Counted from the stretch's first letter, positions 24,045-34,838 are shown. The stretch: DNA of 64,000 nucleotides from Dugong dugon (GCA_030035585.1 CM057482.1:57726828-57790827); one strand, 5' to 3'. Translations and numbers: made by a program. The notes: generated from the letters alone by a model not told the origin.

Positions 24045-26561
24045 AGGTATTGATCAAATGATTAAACTCAAGATAAAACAAATGACTATTAAGACTGGAT
24101 TTGGGGGCCATTGTGACCTGCCATTTAAATATGCTGGTGGTTTCATGTAAATTTGTAGCCTTATTCCTCCTGGGATGATTCCTGCTCTTGCACCATCCCT
24201 GGAGAAATGAGGGAAGACCCAGCCTCAGGGCCCCATGCATCCACACTGCTTCCAGCCTAACTCTACTAAAGGTCATTATGTATGTCTCCTAATTTTTCTA
24301 AAGCACAACAGGCCATTGTAACTCTATGGTTTTAGAAAGAAACCCCTGGGGGTTTTGAGAAGCCAGTCCCAGTATTACTTCACCTTTCATCTAGGAAAAT
24401 TCAGGACGTGCGCTGGAATCAGATCCCAGGCTGTTGCGACCCCTGTTACTAGAGAAGCCAGGGAGGGGACCTCGATTTAGAGAGACATTTCCCAACTCCT
24501 TGAATGACATCAGCATTCACTTGATGGAAATCTGTGGGTGGTGGCCAGGGCCAGAAAAGTAACCATCAAACTTGGGCAGTCAGGAAAATGAAAAATGTTT
24601 GTTAACTTTTATACAGGTTTGGCATTTTAGATACATCTTAGGGATTATCCATTCATAATAACTAAACTGTGCCCTTTAACAGATCATTTGTTGGCATTTT
24701 GGAAATAATTTTTTTTCCTGTGGGAGGTGCTGAAGTTTGTTTAACAGGATTTTGTTGCACTATATTAAAGGTAGTTTTGGGTGCCAAACCCCAAAAGCAC
24801 TGACGTCAAGAGCTTTCTTTAATTAAAATATAATTTATTTACTTTTTACCATGACAGGACACATTTTATATCAATAAACAACACAGAATCTGTTGACTTC
24901 CAGTCTGTAAGGACATTCTGATGCACAAAGGTAGGTGGCATTCCCCTTAGTCCATCAGCAGATGTCCCCCATTCGCAGCCCATGCTTGCAATGTCCTTCT
25001 GACAGATGCCAAGTTCTCTCAGGATGATTTCCTCAGCTCCTCACTGATGGTACAAAAGGTCCTCCACCAGGCTGTCCTTGGCTGCTTGTTCTAGGATGAG
25101 TAAGCCCAAGTGGGGTGGAGGAAAATATACACAATTTTTTGTGCATTGCTTTTGTGACAGATGGAAACAAAAAAAAAATGGAGTCTGTACAACTCCCCTT
25201 ACTGCTTTATACGTCCCTGGAGGGAAAAAATATGGTTGATGTTTATCAGGGCTTACCAATTACATCTTTGCCATATTCAGTAATGCTGCACAATTTATGA
25301 GTTTGATTCTTCTCAGATAGACTAATTCTAAATTTTTAGGAAATAATGAAATTTAGTTGAAGAATTGCAACATGAATGCATTTTGACCCCGTTCCATCAG
25401 TCCTATTTTGTATTCTTTTTCAACAGAATCTGCCCTCCTCCCTCTTAGAAAGTTACCCTCTCCATATCCCTGGCTTTTCTACCTCTGTAAAAGTCTCCAT
25501 CCCTCTCCCAACCACCCAGGGCTTGGTTTGGAGTCTCTGAGTTATAAACCTGGCACTCTGTGGGCCAGCCTCTTTCCTATGTACCACTTCAGAATAGCTT
25601 TCCTAAATATTCCTTTAAATTCAGCATGAGTCCGCTTTAAAAAGACACGTGCTTAACAGTTGATTTTCCCCAACTTGGGGTGTGTGTGTGGTTATTCCTA
25701 TCTTTTAAAACCTTTTTTTGCACTATTGCACTTATTACTCATTTGACACTTTCGTCCTTTTACTTTAATGAGATTAAAAGCTCTGGAGGTCTAAAGTGTA
25801 ATAAATACTATGAAACAACCAGGAAAAGTCTTCATCTGACTGTCTCAACGTAGTCTTTCCTAGGACATCACCACAGGTTTTACATTGGAGACACAATGCT
25901 TGTTGAATCCAGTTATGTTGAAGAAAAGCCCTACTTACTATTCATAACAATTAGTAAGTCTTAAACTAATACAGAATATTCCTTTTAATGAAATTTATGT
26001 GTTATATACAGAGCACAGAGCATTTTGTTAGGCTGTTTTCCAAAATGCCAACAGTTTCTTGAAGCTAACATGGCTTGCCTCTACTGACAGATTTTGGAGG
26101 GTCTGGCTTTAAGATCATTATCACTATGTTCCTTTTCATGGAGATCTGGGAAACATTTCTCGGGCTACAGACTGCTAGAGATGGACTTAAGATCAGAGGT
26201 GCCACTCCTAGTTCCAAAAGTAGAGTACAGAGGTCCATTTGTGAATAGTTAGTTATTTACAAACCTGAAATGGGCTCATTGAAATAATTGCAGATACAAA
26301 CACCCTTGTTTCCATAGAAACAATCATTTTCATGTGGAAAGATTTGAGAGATTTGTTCATGTTCCTCCTGGACAGAAATATTCTGAAATTGATGTTGTCC
26401 TCTCCTTAGTTGGTTACAGAGTGCTAACACTCAATGAGGAGTCCCCCCTTCCAGAGGGCTCCTTCACTCAGAGGTCTGTATCACAGCAACTCATTACTGA
26501 CATCACTCAGACCCATGGCTGACAAGGAAACAGTCATTTTCTTTAAAGCAAAATGAGCCAT
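24045..26561. other. Intron sequence, mostly unassigned
   Basis: Possible L2-like text around 25430-25800 (AATTCAGCATGAGTCC, GCACTTATTACTCATTTG) is too diverged to call. A segment at 24830-25260 looks different from its surroundings and is discussed as a possible old pseudogene. No exon or RNA gene was supported. Confidence 0.4.
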
Positions 26562-26899
26562 TAGTATTTTGTTGAGGATTTTTGCGTCTACATTTGTAAG
26601 GGATATTGGCCTGCAGTTTTCTTTTTTGTGGTGTCTTTGTCTTGTTTTGGTATCAGGGTTGTTTGCTTTATAGGTTGAGTTAGGGGACATTCCTTCCTTC
26701 TCTCTTTTGGAAGAGTTTAAACAGAATTGGTGTCAATTCTCCTCTAAATATTTGGTAGAGTTCACCAGTGAAGCCATGTGGTCCAGGATTTATTTAATTT
26801 TGGTTAGGAAGTTTTCATTATTGATTCAGTCTCTTTACTTGTTATGGGTTTGTTGAGATTTTCTATTTCTTCTTGAGTCAGTTTAGGTAGGTTGTGTGC
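26562..26899 (-). mobile_element. Second old L1, fragment a (ORF2 RT)
   Basis: The antisense ORF2 RT region starts abruptly at the block encoding ILNKIL and NVDAK. The residues RHHKKENCRPISLTNVDAKI can be read on the minus strand. The downstream (3') part of the L1 is absent to the left, so the copy is 3'-deleted. Confidence 0.75.
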
Positions 26900-27393
26900 T
26901 GTCTTAGTTATTTAGTGCTGCTGTAGCAAATACTACAAGTGGATGACTTTGACAAAGAGAATTTTATTCTTTCAGAGCTTAGGAAGCTAGAAGTCCAAAT
27001 GCAGGGTGCCAGCTCTGGGGGAAGGCTTTCTGTCTCTGTTGGCTCTGGAGGAAAGTCCTTGTCATCAGTCTTCTTGTCTAGGAGTTTCTTTGTGCAGGAA
27101 CCCCAGGTCCAAAAGATGCACTCTGCTGTCAGTGCTTCTTTCCTGATGATATGAGGTCCCGTCTCTCTACTTGCTTCTCTCTTTTATATCTCAAAAGAAA
27201 TTGACTCAAGATACAATCTAATCTTGTAGTGTGAGTTCTGCCTCGTTAACATAACTGTCTCTAATCCTGCCTCATTACATCACATAGGAGAATAGTATCA
27301 GATGACAAAATGGTGGACAATCGCACAATACTGGGAATCATGGCCTAGCCAAGTTGACACACATTTTTGGGGGACACAATTCAGTCCATAACA
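26900..27393 (-). mobile_element. MaLR/ERVL-type solo LTR with perfect target duplication
   Basis: Antisense LTR, TGTCTTAG...CATAACA, with the family blocks listed for 11523-12046. The 5-bp duplication tgtgc is found at 26895-26899 and 27394-27398. It is inserted in old L1 ORF2. Only the LTR is present. Confidence 0.9.
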
Positions 27394-27829
27394 TGTGCTT
27401 CTAAGAATTTGTCCGTTTCATTGGGTTATCCAGTTTGTTGGCATACAGCTTTTCAGAGTATTCTGTCAGAATTCTTTTTATTTCTACTGGGTCAGTTGTA
27501 ATGTTTCCCTTTTGTTTCTTAATTTCATTATTTGTATCCTCTCTGTGTCTCTTTTTCTTTGTTAGTTTAGCTAAAAGTTTGTCAATATTGATCTTTTCAG
27601 AAAAATGACTTCTGGTTTTGTTGATTCTATTTTTTCTTCCTGCATTTGATTTCACTTATTTCCTTTCTTTTGATATGTTTAGGCTTAGTTTACTCTTCCT
27701 TTTTTAGTTCCTCAAGTTGTAGAGTTAGGGTAGTGATTTTAAATCTTTCTTCTTTTTTCGTGTAGGCATTTATTGCTATAAATTTTCCTTTGAGTATTGC
27801 TTTCACTGCATCTGACAAGTTTTGGTATA
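27394..27829 (-). mobile_element. Second old L1, fragment b (ORF2)
   Basis: This is the antisense linker of ORF2 between endonuclease and RT. The minus strand reads MKSNAGRKNRINKTRSHFSE and NIDKLLAKLTKKKRHRED. It joins 26562-26899 after removal of the LTR. Confidence 0.75.
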
Positions 27830-27834
27830 TTGTG

Positions 27835-28317
27835 TGTCAGGCTGGGTTCTCTAGAGAAGCAAAATCAGTAAAGCATATAAATATATATAGAGAGAAAGAG
27901 ATTTATATCAAAGAAACAGGTCATGCTCTGTAGAGGCTGGAACGTCCCAAGTCTGTAAATTAGGATATAGGCTTCTCCTGATTCACATAGCGCAGGGGCT
28001 GGCGTACCCAAGATCGGCAGGTTGGAGAGCAGGGCTCTTGCTCACAGGCTGTGAAGATCGACAAATCCCAAGTTTGGCAGGTAAGCTGCTAGCTCAAGTC
28101 CCAAGAACCAGAGGTCAGATGAACAGGGGCCAGCTGTAGGATCCAGAGTGAGCAAAAAGCCAGAACATCTGCTTATATTCGGCTGTAGGCCACATGCCTA
28201 AGGAAACTCCCTTTCAACTAATTGGCTACTTACAGCAGACCCCATCATGGGAGTGATCACATATAAACACTGAGAATCATGGCCCAGCCAAGTTGACATA
28301 CAATCTTGACCATCACA
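27835..28317 (-). mobile_element. ERVL-type (MLT2-like) solo LTR with perfect target duplication
   Basis: Antisense LTR of 483 bases with TGTCAGGCTGGGTTCTCTAG at one end and GACCATCACA at the other. The internal blocks are GAGATTTATATCAAAGAA, GAGGCTGGAACGTCCCAAG, CAGGGCTCTTGCTCACAGGC and CCCAGCCAAGTTGACAT. The duplication ttgtg is at 27830-27834 and 28318-28322. It is complete and a good reference copy for the partial ones at 22550 and 63735. Confidence 0.92.
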
Positions 28318-30153
28318 TTGTGCTTTCATTTTCATTTGACTCTAAGTAATTTGTGATTTCTCCTTTGACCCATTGGTAGATTAGTAATATTTTGTTTAAT
28401 TTCCATATGTTTGTGTATTTTCCAGTTTTTTTCTTTCTGTTATTGATTTCTAGTTTCACTCCATTGTTGTCAAAGAAATAGTTTGTATGATTTCAGTCTT
28501 TTTATATTTATGAAGATTTGCTGTGTGACCTAATATGTGGTCTATTCCAGAGAATGATCCTTATGCACTGGAGTAGAATGTATATTGTGCTCTTCTTGGA
28601 TGAAGTGTTCTACATATGTCTGTTAAGTCAAGCTGGTTTATAGTGTCATTCAGGTCATCTATTCCCTGTTGATCCTCTTTCTAGATGTTTTGTATTGAAA
28701 TCTCCAAATATTATTGTAGTGCTGTTTCTCCCTTCAATTCTGTCAGTGTTTGCTTTATATATTTCGGTGCTCCAGTGTTGGGTGCATATGTATTCATGAT
28801 TGTTAAACTTCTTGATGAATTGACCCTTTTATTACTATATAATGTCCCTGTTTATTTCTCCTTACAGATTTTGTCTTAAAGTCCATTTTGTCTGATATTA
28901 AGATTGCCACTCCAACTCTCTTCTGGTTATTATTTGCATGGAATATTTTTTTCCATCCTTCCACTATAAACCTATTTGTGTCCTTAGGTCTAAGGTGTGT
29001 CTCTTGTAAACAGCATATAGTTGGGGCATTTTCTTTTAATCAATTCTGCAATTCCCTGCCTATTGATTGGAACATTTAGTCCATTTACACTCACTGTAAT
29101 TACCAATAGAAAGGGCTTACTTCTGCCATTTTGGTTATTTGTTTTTTGTGTGTCTTAAGTCTTCATTGTTTTCTTTAATACTGCCTGATTTTTTTTTTTT
29201 CAAGTGTGCCATTTATGGTCCCTTCTCCTTTCCTTTTGAGTATGTTTTTTAGATATTGTCTTAGTGGTTACCGTAAATATTACATTTTATGCCATACATT
29301 TGTAACATCTGAAAGTAGGTTGATACCAACTTAACTTCAGTAACATACAATAAATTATATACCTACACCATTTACCCTCATTTTTATGTTGTTATAACCA
29401 ATTACATCTTTATATTTCATGCGCTGTTTAACATAATTTTCTCCTTGTTTTTATACATTTCTCATTAAAAAGTATGAAGAACAAAACAAAAGTATCAAGC
29501 ATGAATACCTTATTACTATTCCTTATATTTACCCATGCAATTACCTTTACTGCAGATCTTACTTTTTATGTATGTCTTTGAATTACTTTCTAGTATCTTT
29601 TTTCTTCCATCTGTAGGACTCTCATTACTATGTAGGGATGGTCTGGTGATACTAACTTTCTCATCTTCTGTTTGTTTGGGAATATTTTAATTTCACCATC
29701 ATTTTTAAAGCAGTTTTGCTTTTTTCCCCCCTTTTCTTTTCTTTCAGCACTTTAAATATATCATTCCATTGCCTTCTGGTCTCCATTGTTTTTGAGGAGA
29801 AATAAGCACTTAATCTAATTGGGGATCCTTTATGTGTGACTGTTCACTTCTCTCTCTCTGCCTTTAGGATTCTCTCTTTGTCTTTACTTTTTGAGATCCT
29901 GAATATGATGTATCTCAGTGTAGATCTCTTTGGTTTATCCTGCTTCGAGTTCTTTGAGTTCTTGGATGTGTACATGTCCTTTATCAGATATGGGACTTTT
30001 TCTGTCATTATTTCTTCAAATATTCTTTCTTTCTTTTACTCGCTCTCATCTCTTTCTGAAAGTCTTATGACGGGTATAGTAGATGTCTTGATGTTGTCTC
30101 ATAATTCCATTAAACTGTGCTCATCAGTATTGAGCCTCCATTCTTGTTGCTCT
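28318..30153 (-). mobile_element. Second old L1, fragment c (ORF2 N-terminal part and ORF1)
   Basis: Antisense endonuclease region (28318-29100), inter-ORF region, then ORF1 (about 29570-30150). Blocks such as GTGTCTCTTGTAAACAGCAT and CCATTGCCTTCTGGTCTCC are diagnostic L1 text. All frames are closed by stops or shifts. Confidence 0.8.
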
Positions 30154-30324
30154 TCAAAAGCCAAAAAACCCAAACCCATTGCCACTGAGTTGATTCCGAT
30201 TCATAGGGACCCTATAGGACAGAGTGGAACTGCCTTATAGGGTTTCCAAGGAGCAGCTGGTGGATTTGAACTGCTGACCTTTTAGTTAGCAGCCAAGCTC
30301 TTAACTACTATGCCACCAAGGGTC
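30154..30324 (-). mobile_element. tRNA-derived SINE (short form) inside the second old L1
   Basis: Antisense: CCATTGCCACTGAGTTGATT, CATAGGGACCCTATAGGACA, then GCAGCTGGTGGATTTGAACT and TTAGCAGCCAAGCTCTTAAC...CCACC. The target duplication cttgttgctct is at 30143-30153 and 30325-30335 (11 bp, perfect). Confidence 0.93.
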
Positions 30325-31189
30325 CTTGTTGCTCTCCAGTCTCTGTAATTTTCAACTATTTTATCCTCTAATTCACTGATCCTTTCTTCTGCCTGATCAA
30401 ACCTGTTGTTACATCCTTCCATTGTGTTTCTCATTTCAGTTATTGTCTCTTTCAGTTCCAGTATTTCTGTTTTGTTTATTTTTAGAGCATCTAGCTCTCT
30501 TTCTTTTTTTTTTAAATGTGTTGTTTTCCTTATTTCTTCAGATCTTTGTCTCTGTTTCCCCTAGTTCTTTAATGATGTTTAATATTGTTGTGTTATTTTC
30601 TTTCATTCTGTACATAATTTGGACTTCTGTAGATGCAATTTCACTCTTTGTCTTGTTCATTCAATTGGCCATTGTTTCTCTTATTTTTGTGTGTCATATG
30701 ATTTTGTGGGGGCATTGGAATTTTGAAAGGTGTTAACTTTCTCAGTTTTCATCAGTATTTGCCCACACTTCTTTCTGCAAGAAACTGTTAGTCAGGTAGA
30801 GCCTTTGGACCTTGCTTACCACTTTCTTGTTATAGCTCCTTCTTTCTCTCTGTTTTAATTAGAATTTGAAAGTCCCATATCTTGGTTTTCAACTTTCAAT
30901 AGTGCCTAAACACACCAGAGAACACACAGAGATCAATATGTCCACCTGAGGGTGGAACTGTCTCTCTCTAGTTATCACTTCCTCTGCTGCCCTGTTTCTG
31001 CAACCATATTTTCAGTTGGAAATCCTACACTCAATGATCGCCTTATGGGGCTGGGTGTTGACCTCAGATTTTGCCTGAGGCTTCTGTCTCTGCTTTCTGG
31101 GGGCCACTGTACTGGCATTCAGTGGAAGCACAGGCAGACTTTTCTCCCTATCATGAGGAGGAAGGGTTAGGCACTCCCCAGATGAACCT

Positions 31190-32220
31190 GAGAGAGAGCT
31201 GTCTTTTTGATTTCAGGAGCAAGCCCCTGTGGCCCTGTGTTGGTTGGTGGAGCAGGCTCCACTTAAGTGACCTATCTCCTAGCTCTGTGTTAGAGGACCT
31301 TTTGTAGAAATTTGTATCAGCCCAGCAGCCAGCAGTTAGCAGGTGAGAGACAGGCTGGCATGCTCTGAAGGAACCTTTAGGGAGATCTGCTTTGTTGATG
31401 TCAGAGTCCCACAGTAATATGTTGGTTGTAGGTGCAGGCTCCACTCAAGCTGATTACTTTCTAGTTCACAACAACCTCAGTCAGCAGTTCTCAGTGCTGA
31501 CCGGAAGGGAGAGCAAATGTACCCAAAATGACTCCCAGGGAGATCTGTGTTTTTGATCTCAGAGTCCTGAGCTATGGGGCATCCACTATGTGCAAGCAGG
31601 CAGACAGCTGGTTGTGGGAGTGCACTCCACTGCAAGGGACCTTCTGTAGCAAATCGCAGCAATCTGGCAGCCAACAGGTACGGGGTGAGGTGGAACTGGC
31701 ATGCTCAGAATGGACCCCGAGAGAGGTTTGCATTGTTGATTTCAGAGCCTCACTGTTAGTATGTTGGATGTGGGTGCAGGCTTCACTCAAGGTGCCCACT
31801 TCCTAGCTCACAGCAGCCTCAGTCAGAAGTTCTCAGCATAAGGGGGCAGACAGACCTGAACTGACCCCTGGGAAGATCTGTCTTGCTGATTTCCAGGGCC
31901 TGACTTATGGAGTGCGCAGGCAGGCAGGCAAAGAACTGGCTTTGGGAGAGTGACGACTCTGCTGCAAGGGGCCTTCTGTAGCAATTCAAAGTAGCCTGGA
32001 AGCCCAGAGTTACCAAGTGGGAGAGGGGTTGGTATGCTCTGAATGGACCTCCAAGGAGGTCTGCCTTGTTGATTTTAGAGAAGCTGAGGGTCCTGTCTCT
32101 TCACAGGAAGAGGGTGTGGTGGTTAGGGAAGCCTTTACTGGCATCACTTTGCAGTTCACAGCAGCCAGTGGCACACGTGGTTGGTGGGAGGGACAGGAAT
32201 GGTGGGAGAAGTGATTTTTC
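31190..32220 (-). repeat. Alternating tandem monomers in the 5' UTR of the old L1
   Basis: Six occurrences of a GAGATCTG..TTGTTGATTTCAGAG-type block have their TTGAT at 31207, 31395, 31553, 31736, 31886 and 32069. The intervals are 188, 158, 183, 150 and 183 bases, that is, two monomer types alternating with a dimer period of about 340. Shared subblocks include AGCAGTTCTCAG, CTTCTGTAGCAA and GGCATGCTC. The monomers are strongly diverged. Confidence 0.8.
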
Positions 32221-32361
32221 TACCATATGCAACTCGTAGTTGACTCCTTGATTCTTGCTCTTCTGCAGTTCCCTGCTGCTGTCCTTTGCTCCCCGATTCA
32301 GAATCCCTCAAAGCCAACCACTGTTTTCTTGTTGTATTTGTGGAGGAGTGTTGGAATGATT

Positions 32362-32568
32362 GGGAGCCCTGGTTGCACAGTGGTTAAATTCTTGGCTGCT
32401 AACCAAAAGTTTGAACCCACTAGCCACTCCATGGGAGAAAGATGTGGCGGTGGGCTCCCATAAAGATTTATAGCCTTGGAAAACATATGGGGCAGTTCTA
32501 GTCTGTCCTACAGGGTTGCTGTGAGTCAGAATCTACACAACAGCAATGGGTTTGAATTTTTGGTTTGA
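32362..32568 (+). mobile_element. tRNA-derived SINE (long form)
   Basis: Head GGGAGCCCTGGTTGCACAGT and GGTTAA, body GGGAGAAAGATGTGGCGGTG and ACATATGGGGCAGTTCTAG, tail GTGAGTCAGAATCTACACAA. It ends in a TTTG-rich run. It lies about 420 bases upstream of the GABRG3 exon. Confidence 0.9.
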
Positions 32569-32620
32569 ACTGGAACTATGATCTGCTTGCACTGTCATCT
32601 TCCCATAATCCTGTGTGATT

Positions 32621-32970
32621 TTATAGTAAAATTTTGACATTAAATTACTTATGTATTGTCTTGTATTTTATCTTATAGCTTAGACATATAATCAGTTTAA
32701 CTAGTGTTACAGAATATCTATATGGTCACCTATCACTGACAACTTGCACTGTCTAAACATCTTGTGTTCCTAGAACTTATTATTAAATATAAGTAAGAAT
32801 CTCTCCTTCCACTGAATATTTTAAAAGGTAAGACAGGCAGAGTTTGCATTGTAACTACAGGACAAGTCCTAAAGAATAATCCACATTTTTCAAACATCCC
32901 CTAGAGGTATCACCTAGTCATTAGGAAGTTCAATATTGCTTTCCTCTCCTCTGGTACTAAGTATTAACAC
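32621..32970. other. Intron sequence next to the exon
   Basis: No repeat was recognised. AT-rich intron leading into the splice acceptor. Confidence 0.5.
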
Positions 32971-32991
32971 ACATGTGTTTTTCTCCACAGT
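32971..32991 (+). promoter_or_regulatory. Splice acceptor of the GABRG3 exon
   Basis: A pyrimidine-rich run (tgtgtttttctccacag) ends in AG at 32990-32991, immediately before the exon. It is a strong-looking 3' splice site. Possible branch-point adenines lie in the preceding 40 bases, but none stands out. Confidence 0.85.
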
Positions 32992-33059
32992 AAAGCCGAC
33001 CGTAATTGATGTTGACATTTATGTTAACAGCATTGGGCCTGTGTCATCGATAAATATGG
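32992..33059 (+). CDS. GABRG3: GABRG3 exon (GABA-A receptor gamma-3 subunit, 68-bp coding exon)
   Basis: The exon encodes part of the extracellular N-terminal domain of a GABA-A receptor gamma subunit, a pentameric ligand-gated chloride channel of the neuronal plasma membrane. Translation with a split first codon (N|TA) gives KPTVIDVDIYVNSIGP followed by VSSINM. The xDxYVNSIGPV core is the pattern of gamma subunits. The VIDVDI and SSINM variants fit gamma-3 and not gamma-1 or gamma-2, which read roughly LIETDM/DPINM and LIHTDM/NAINM. The 68-base length equals the third coding exon of GABA-A receptor genes, as I recall the family. The acceptor is a pyrimidine-rich tract ending in CCACAG at 32986-32991, and the donor is ATG|GTAAGA at 33060. 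There is no stop or frameshift. The assignment to gamma-3 rests on family knowledge, not on a search. Adjacent exons are not visible, as expected for a gene with very long introns. Confidence 0.93.
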
Positions 33060-33066
33060 TAAGAAG
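33060..33066 (+). promoter_or_regulatory. Splice donor of the GABRG3 exon
   Basis: The exon ends in ATG and the intron begins GTAAGAA, close to the vertebrate donor consensus. The exon therefore leaves the reading frame in phase 0. Confidence 0.85.
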
Positions 33067-33548
33067 CTATTTTATTTTCTGATCTGATGACCTTGCATTT
33101 GTTCCTGCCTCCATGCTTGTTGTGTATTTCCATCTGAGATTTGCCGCACTGGTCTAGAACTCACAGTTGATTTCTTAAATCTGGGGCATTTGTTGATAGT
33201 TTATATCCTGAAAATGGTAAAAACCTAGAAGTAGGATCTGTGACACTAACAGTGAAGCATTGATCTCATGATTAAGGAATAGTCCCCTCTCCTCTGTACA
33301 CATATTTACAGCTCATAGTTACCTTGATGGGATTGTCTATAATTTTGCAGTCATTGGTTGTATTTGACTTCATGAATACAAGGGTTCTATGTATGTGACA
33401 GCTTTTTGACTTTTAGTTCCTTTTTATCAAGATCAAGAGATCTACCTTTTAGCGTTTCTCAGGAAAGGATCAGAGATTACCTAGCTCATACTTCTGTCTT
33501 TAGTTTGAGTTCTGCAGGTACATCAGCAGTCTTTTTTTTTACAAGAAT
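33067..33548. other. Intron sequence after the exon
   Basis: No repeat was recognised before the SINE at 33561. Confidence 0.5.
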
Positions 33549-33560
33549 ATGTGCATAGAA

Positions 33561-33786
33561 GGAGCCCTGGTGGCACAGTGCTTAAGTACTCAGGTGCTAA
33601 CCGAAAGGTCAGCGTTTCAAACTCACCAGCTGCTAAGCAAGAGAAAGATGTGGCAGTCTGCTTCTGTAAAGATTTATACCCCTGGAAACCCAATGGGGCA
33701 GTTCTGCTCTGTCCTGTAGGGTTGCTATGAGTCAGAATCGACTCAATGGCAATGGGTTTGTTTTTCTGGGTGTTTTTGTTTTTTAA
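33561..33786 (+). mobile_element. tRNA-derived SINE (long form), well preserved
   Basis: Head GGAGCCCTGGTGGCACAGTG, GCTAACCGAAAGGTCAGCG, the GAAAGATGTGGCAGTCTGC insert, GGAAACCCAATGGGGCAGTT, and tail CTATGAGTCAGAATCGACTC. It is flanked by atgtgcatagaa (33549-33560) and atgttcatagaa (33787-33798). Confidence 0.95.
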
Positions 33787-33857
33787 ATGTTCATAGAATC
33801 ACTCATGTGATTTCACTGAGTAGGGTATTTCCACAGATATACAGTCAAAATGAGCTC

Positions 33858-33874
33858 AAGAAATAAATATTTTC
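33858..33874. repeat. Target-site duplication, left copy, of the + strand L1
   Basis: aagaaataaatattttc, one mismatch from 34839-34855. Confidence 0.85.
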
Positions 33875-34838
33875 CCTATTGTAAGAACTCAAGAAAAGGT
33901 TTAAACACAGAAGAAAACATTCTTTGATGGTTACGAGGGTAGGGAGGGAGAGGGAGGGTTATTTACTAACTAGATAATAGATAAGAATTATCTTACGTGA
34001 AAGAAAGGACAGCACTCACTACCGGGGAGGTCAGCACAACTGGACTAAACCAAAGCTAAGAAGTTTCCTGAATACAATCAAACACTTTGAGGGACAGAGT
34101 AGCAGGGGTAGGGGTCTGGGGACCATGCTTTCAGGGGACATCTAGGTCAACTGGCATAACCAAGCTTATTAAGAAAATGTTCTGCATCCTACTTTGGTGA
34201 GTGTCGTCTGGGGTCTTAAAAGCTTGCAAGCTGCCATCTAAGATGCATCAATTGGTCCCAACCACCTGGAGTAAATGAGAATGAAGAACACCCAAGACAC
34301 AAGGAAAGTATAAGCCCAAGAGACAGAAAGGGCCACATAAACCAGAGACTTCATCAGCCTGAGACCAGAAGAACTAGATGGTGCTTGGCTACCACCAATG
34401 ACTGCCCTGACAGGGAACACAACAGAGAGTCCCAGATGGAGCAGGAGAAAGGTGGGGTGCAGAACTCAAATTCTAGTAAGAAGACCAGACTTAATGGTCT
34501 ACCCAGACTGGAGGAACCCTGGAAAGCATGGCCCCCAGATTCTCTATCACCAAGAACTAAAACAATTTTGAAGGCCAACTCTTCAGACAGGGATTAGACT
34601 GGCCTGTGGGACATAAAGCGATACTCGTGAGGAGTGTGCCTCTTAGCTCAAGTAGATACAAGAGGCTAAATGGACAGCTTCCGTCCAGAGGTGAGATGGG
34701 AAGGCAGAGAGGGTTAGGAGCTGGTTGAATGGACATGGGGAATCCGGTGGAAAGGAGGAGTGTGCTGTCACAGTATGGGGAGAGCAATTAGAGTCACATA
34801 ACTGTGTATGTATAAATTTTTGTATAGGAAAAAAAAAA
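33875..34838 (+). mobile_element. 5'-truncated L1 (3' end only)
   Basis: About 0.96 kb: the last codons of ORF2 and the 3' UTR, ending in a poly(A) at 34829-34840. It is flanked by a 17-bp duplication with one mismatch. It shares its 3' UTR with the antisense copies at 38141 and 54633. It is the only L1 in the window in the sense orientation of GABRG3, and it starts about 815 bases after the exon. Confidence 0.92.

Larger units (their letters stand above)
30325..32620 (-). mobile_element. Second old L1, fragment d (ORF1 N-terminal part and 5' UTR)
   Basis: Antisense ORF1 coiled coil continues to about 30720. A long 5' UTR follows, whose distal half is a monomer array (31190-32220). The element appears to run to about 32620, interrupted by the SINE at 32362. 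Its end is not marked by a clear target duplication. Confidence 0.65.
1..32991 (+). other. GABRG3: Upstream intron of GABRG3 (partial)
   Basis: Inferred intron 5' of the only exon. It is filled mainly by two old L1 copies in antisense orientation, a full-length younger L1, LTRs and SINEs. No sequence matching the preceding gamma-3 exon, which should end just before the KPTVID segment, was seen on the + strand. The intron must therefore extend beyond the left edge. Confidence 0.75.

Noticed and set aside
30143-30335. Regulatory direct repeat (11 bp)
   Set aside because: It is the target-site duplication of the SINE between the two copies.
1-32970. Preceding GABRG3 exon
   Set aside because: No + strand segment resembling the gamma-3 residues just before KPTVID, followed by a GT donor, was found.
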